DNA from: Phymatolithon calcareum | Lineage: Eukaryota; Rhodophyta; Florideophyceae; Hapalidiales | Direction: 5' to 3' | Assembly: GCA_977006965.1 (NCBI GenBank) | Contig: OZ345354.1 | Coordinates: 1,860,001 to 1,924,000, forward strand | DNA length: 64,000 bases | Part shown: positions 62,515 to 64,000 of the stretch, piece by piece | Position numbering within the stretch: position 1 is the stretch's first letter | How the letters are laid out: every line of letters starts with the position of its first letter | The notes under the pieces: model-generated | What the model saw: the letters and a program-made list of their open reading frames with translations, nothing else | The model's database searches: none | Told to the model about the DNA's origin: nothing | Translations under genes and position numbers: made by a program

Positions 62515-63594
62515 TCACGCACCGACTAGAAGCCTGTACATTCCCTTTCTTCTATGACTCTCAATCGAACGGTTCCCTTGGTCCTTCTCCGCGCCAATTC
62601 GCGGCCAGGCCTCCCGAAAGTCATTCCCAGGCACCTCTTTGCTCAGCGAGTGCTCACCACCCAAAAGACTTTGATAAAGAGCGCTTCGTCTATGTCGCGC
62701 AACAGCCTGCTCTATGCATTTTTTCTGCAAGTGCAAAACGCCGCCAGACGGGAACATTTTTTCGAAAATCGAACGAGCCAGTTCTTTCTCCGCCGGCACA
62801 TTCATCCTCGAAGGATCGTTTTCAATTGCAATCATCTCCGCACGATCCGCAATGGACCCCGCGAAATTGGAGTTACGCGCCCGCTTCGCGGGCATCTGAC
62901 CATCAACCGGTCCTTTGTCTGGACTCGCGACCGGTTCCGTGTCTTCCGTGCACAGTCCGAACAGGTCTAGAGTGGCCGCAACAGGCGTTGAGAGCGTTCG
63001 CGTGCTTACAGGATTTGTCTTTGGCTCTCGAGACGTTCCGTTGCCCGATTTATCTTTATCCGCGCAAGCGTGGGGCGATTCAGCCCGTCTTACGTTTGTC
63101 TTTCCTTTGTTGGAGGTTGTGTTCGCGCGTGCCTTGTTTTTTACATCGTCCGACTTGTAAAACGTTATGCGCTTTCCCTTCCAGCTGAACTTGTTAGGTA
63201 GCCCACTTTTGATGCCGTCATTTCCTGCAGAAGCACCGTCACAGTTACTTCGCTCGCGACGAGCGGCCAGGGCGGCGAGTTTTGCTTTTCGTTCACGCTC
63301 TTTCTCCTCTGTCCATTCCTTTTCCAAGCGCACTTTGAAGTGCTCTGTTGCAACTTCAACACGCAGCACTGCACCGAACCATCGCGTTTGATTCAGCACA
63401 GAGAGGCATTTGTCAACATCCTTAGCGCTGTTCGGAGTTAAAGATGCGTGTGCAAAATTTCGATCGGTATTTCGTGTCAGCTCCTTGATGGAGCCAAATT
63501 TGGAAAGTGACGCCTCGAGCGCGGCATTCGAAATTGCAGGGACTAAGTTGCCGATAAACAGCCGGGTCACTGCGGGAACTTCTGCTGAATCCAT
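62515..63594 (-). CDS. NOL8-like nucleolar RRM protein
   Basis: 359 aa, single exon. The N-terminal RRM (residues 8-90) has RNP2 VTRLFIGNLVPAI and an RNP1-like NFAHASLTP, followed by the NOL8/Nop6-type extension KCLSVLNQTRWFGAVLRVEV and ATEHFKVRLEKEWTEEKERE. A Lys/Arg/Glu-rich helix and a long Ser/Asn-rich disordered part follow. The C-terminal half contains MIAIENDPSRMNVPAEKELA and a last basic block (SHRRKGMYRLLVG). NOL8 acts in 60S ribosome biogenesis; function here is inferred from the RRM plus extension. A long plus-strand frame (62451-63188) overlapping it is its shadow. Confidence 0.78.
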   Translation of the reverse strand: MDSAEVPAVTRLFIGNLVPAISNAALEASLSKFGSIKELTRNTDRNFAHASLTPNSAKDVDKCLSVLNQTRWFGAVLRVEVATEHFKVRLEKEWTEEKERERKAKLAALAARRERSNCDGASAGNDGIKSGLPNKFSWKGKRITFYKSDDVKNKARANTTSNKGKTNVRRAESPHACADKDKSGNGTSREPKTNPVSTRTLSTPVAATLDLFGLCTEDTEPVASPDKGPVDGQMPAKRARNSNFAGSIADRAEMIAIENDPSRMNVPAEKELARSIFEKMFPSGGVLHLQKKCIEQAVARHRRSALYQSLLGGEHSLSKEVPGNDFREAWPRIGAEKDQGNRSIESHRRKGMYRLLVGA

Positions 63595-64000
63595 TCCACT
63601 GCCGACGTCGCTACTTCGTCTAGAGGAGGCACAATTACAGGATCAATACATGGCCTTATCATACGTGCTGAAAACGCACTGCAGTGCTCATCATGCGCAC
63701 GGCAACAGACTTCATGATGAGGTCTACAGTACAGTATTGCTTGTCAAGTGTGAACAGGCATGATTTCAATTCTTCCAATCTGTCTTTGTTTTTCTTCACC
63801 GTAGATCGCATCCAAATGAGTTTCGTATTCTTCCCATGGTCTTGCTCACCACAACTTTAATTGTCGTGAGCAATTAAAATTGTCGATACAGGCCGTCACG
63901 GGCCCCAGCTCCCCATTACAGACGGAAATCACGACACGTGTACTTGTGCTCTGGGAGCGCTAATGCCTCCGATTGGTCCGCATTGTTTATTTCAAATTGT
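63595..64000. other. Right-edge region
   Basis: Upstream region of the NOL8-like gene, with no further gene recognised. A short inverted repeat TTAATTG...CAATTAA lies near 63858-63877. Confidence 0.45.

Noticed and set aside
62451-63188. 245-codon plus-strand frame
   Set aside because: It is antisense to the NOL8-like gene and shows no domain; a shadow of real coding sequence.

Overview
This is a nuclear chromosome segment of a eukaryote. Conserved genes carry short GT-AG introns, and the set includes spliceosomal, TIM-complex, TFIIE, RNase P/MRP, GCN5 and ubiquitin-L40 proteins. The organism is probably photosynthetic: the pyruvate dehydrogenase E2, a TauE/SafE carrier and a DUF3110-like protein all start with plastid-type transit peptides. 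Intron-poor genes, a cyanobacterial-style L-amino-acid oxidase, an RWP-RK-like regulator and Harbinger/hAT DNA transposons make a red alga my best guess. That lineage call is inference, since no marker here is decisive.

Layout. 1-11.8 kb is gene-dense: a polyamine aminopropyltransferase cut by the left edge, eL27, mitochondrial uS5, a MON1-like protein, an SRP54 M-domain-like protein, GCN5, TTC4/CNS1, a small coiled-coil protein and a DUF3110-like protein. 11.8-21.2 kb is gene-poor apart from the amino-acid oxidase, and holds a hAT-like MITE containing a perfect 112-bp-arm palindrome, a second TIR element and several small foldbacks. 21.2-26.1 kb carries TFIIE-beta and the DEAH helicase PRP16. 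26.4-34.55 kb is a nest of transposons bounded by 39-bp inverted repeats. It contains a complete-looking 3.35-kb Harbinger-like element with two spliced genes, a 194-bp tandem array, an unknown 304-aa ORF, two related MITEs and a pogo/Tigger-like MITE. 34.7-45 kb holds a C2-domain protein, tryptophan 2,3-dioxygenase, a small ORF pair split by one TAG and a 975-aa nuclear protein with an RWP-RK-like motif. 45.4-63.6 kb is gene-dense again: TauE/SafE, BipA/TypA, POP5, an unrecognised spliced gene, TIM17, a WD40 protein, a decayed hAT transposase, plastid E2, ERA GTPase, ubiquitin-eL40, an RFD-bromodomain protein and a NOL8-like RRM protein.

How the genes work together. They are monocistronic and mostly housekeeping: organellar translation (uS5m, TypA, ERA), cytosolic ribosomes (eL27, eL40), RNA processing (PRP16, POP5, NOL8-like), transcription and chromatin (TFIIE-beta, GCN5, RFD-bromodomain, RWP-RK-like), protein import and folding (TIM17, TTC4) and metabolism (E2, TDO, amino-acid oxidase, aminopropyltransferase). 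Several neighbours are divergent with 200-440 bp between start codons and may share promoters. Nine gene models, including two transposon genes, were built by joining reading frames across GT-AG introns whose phases match.
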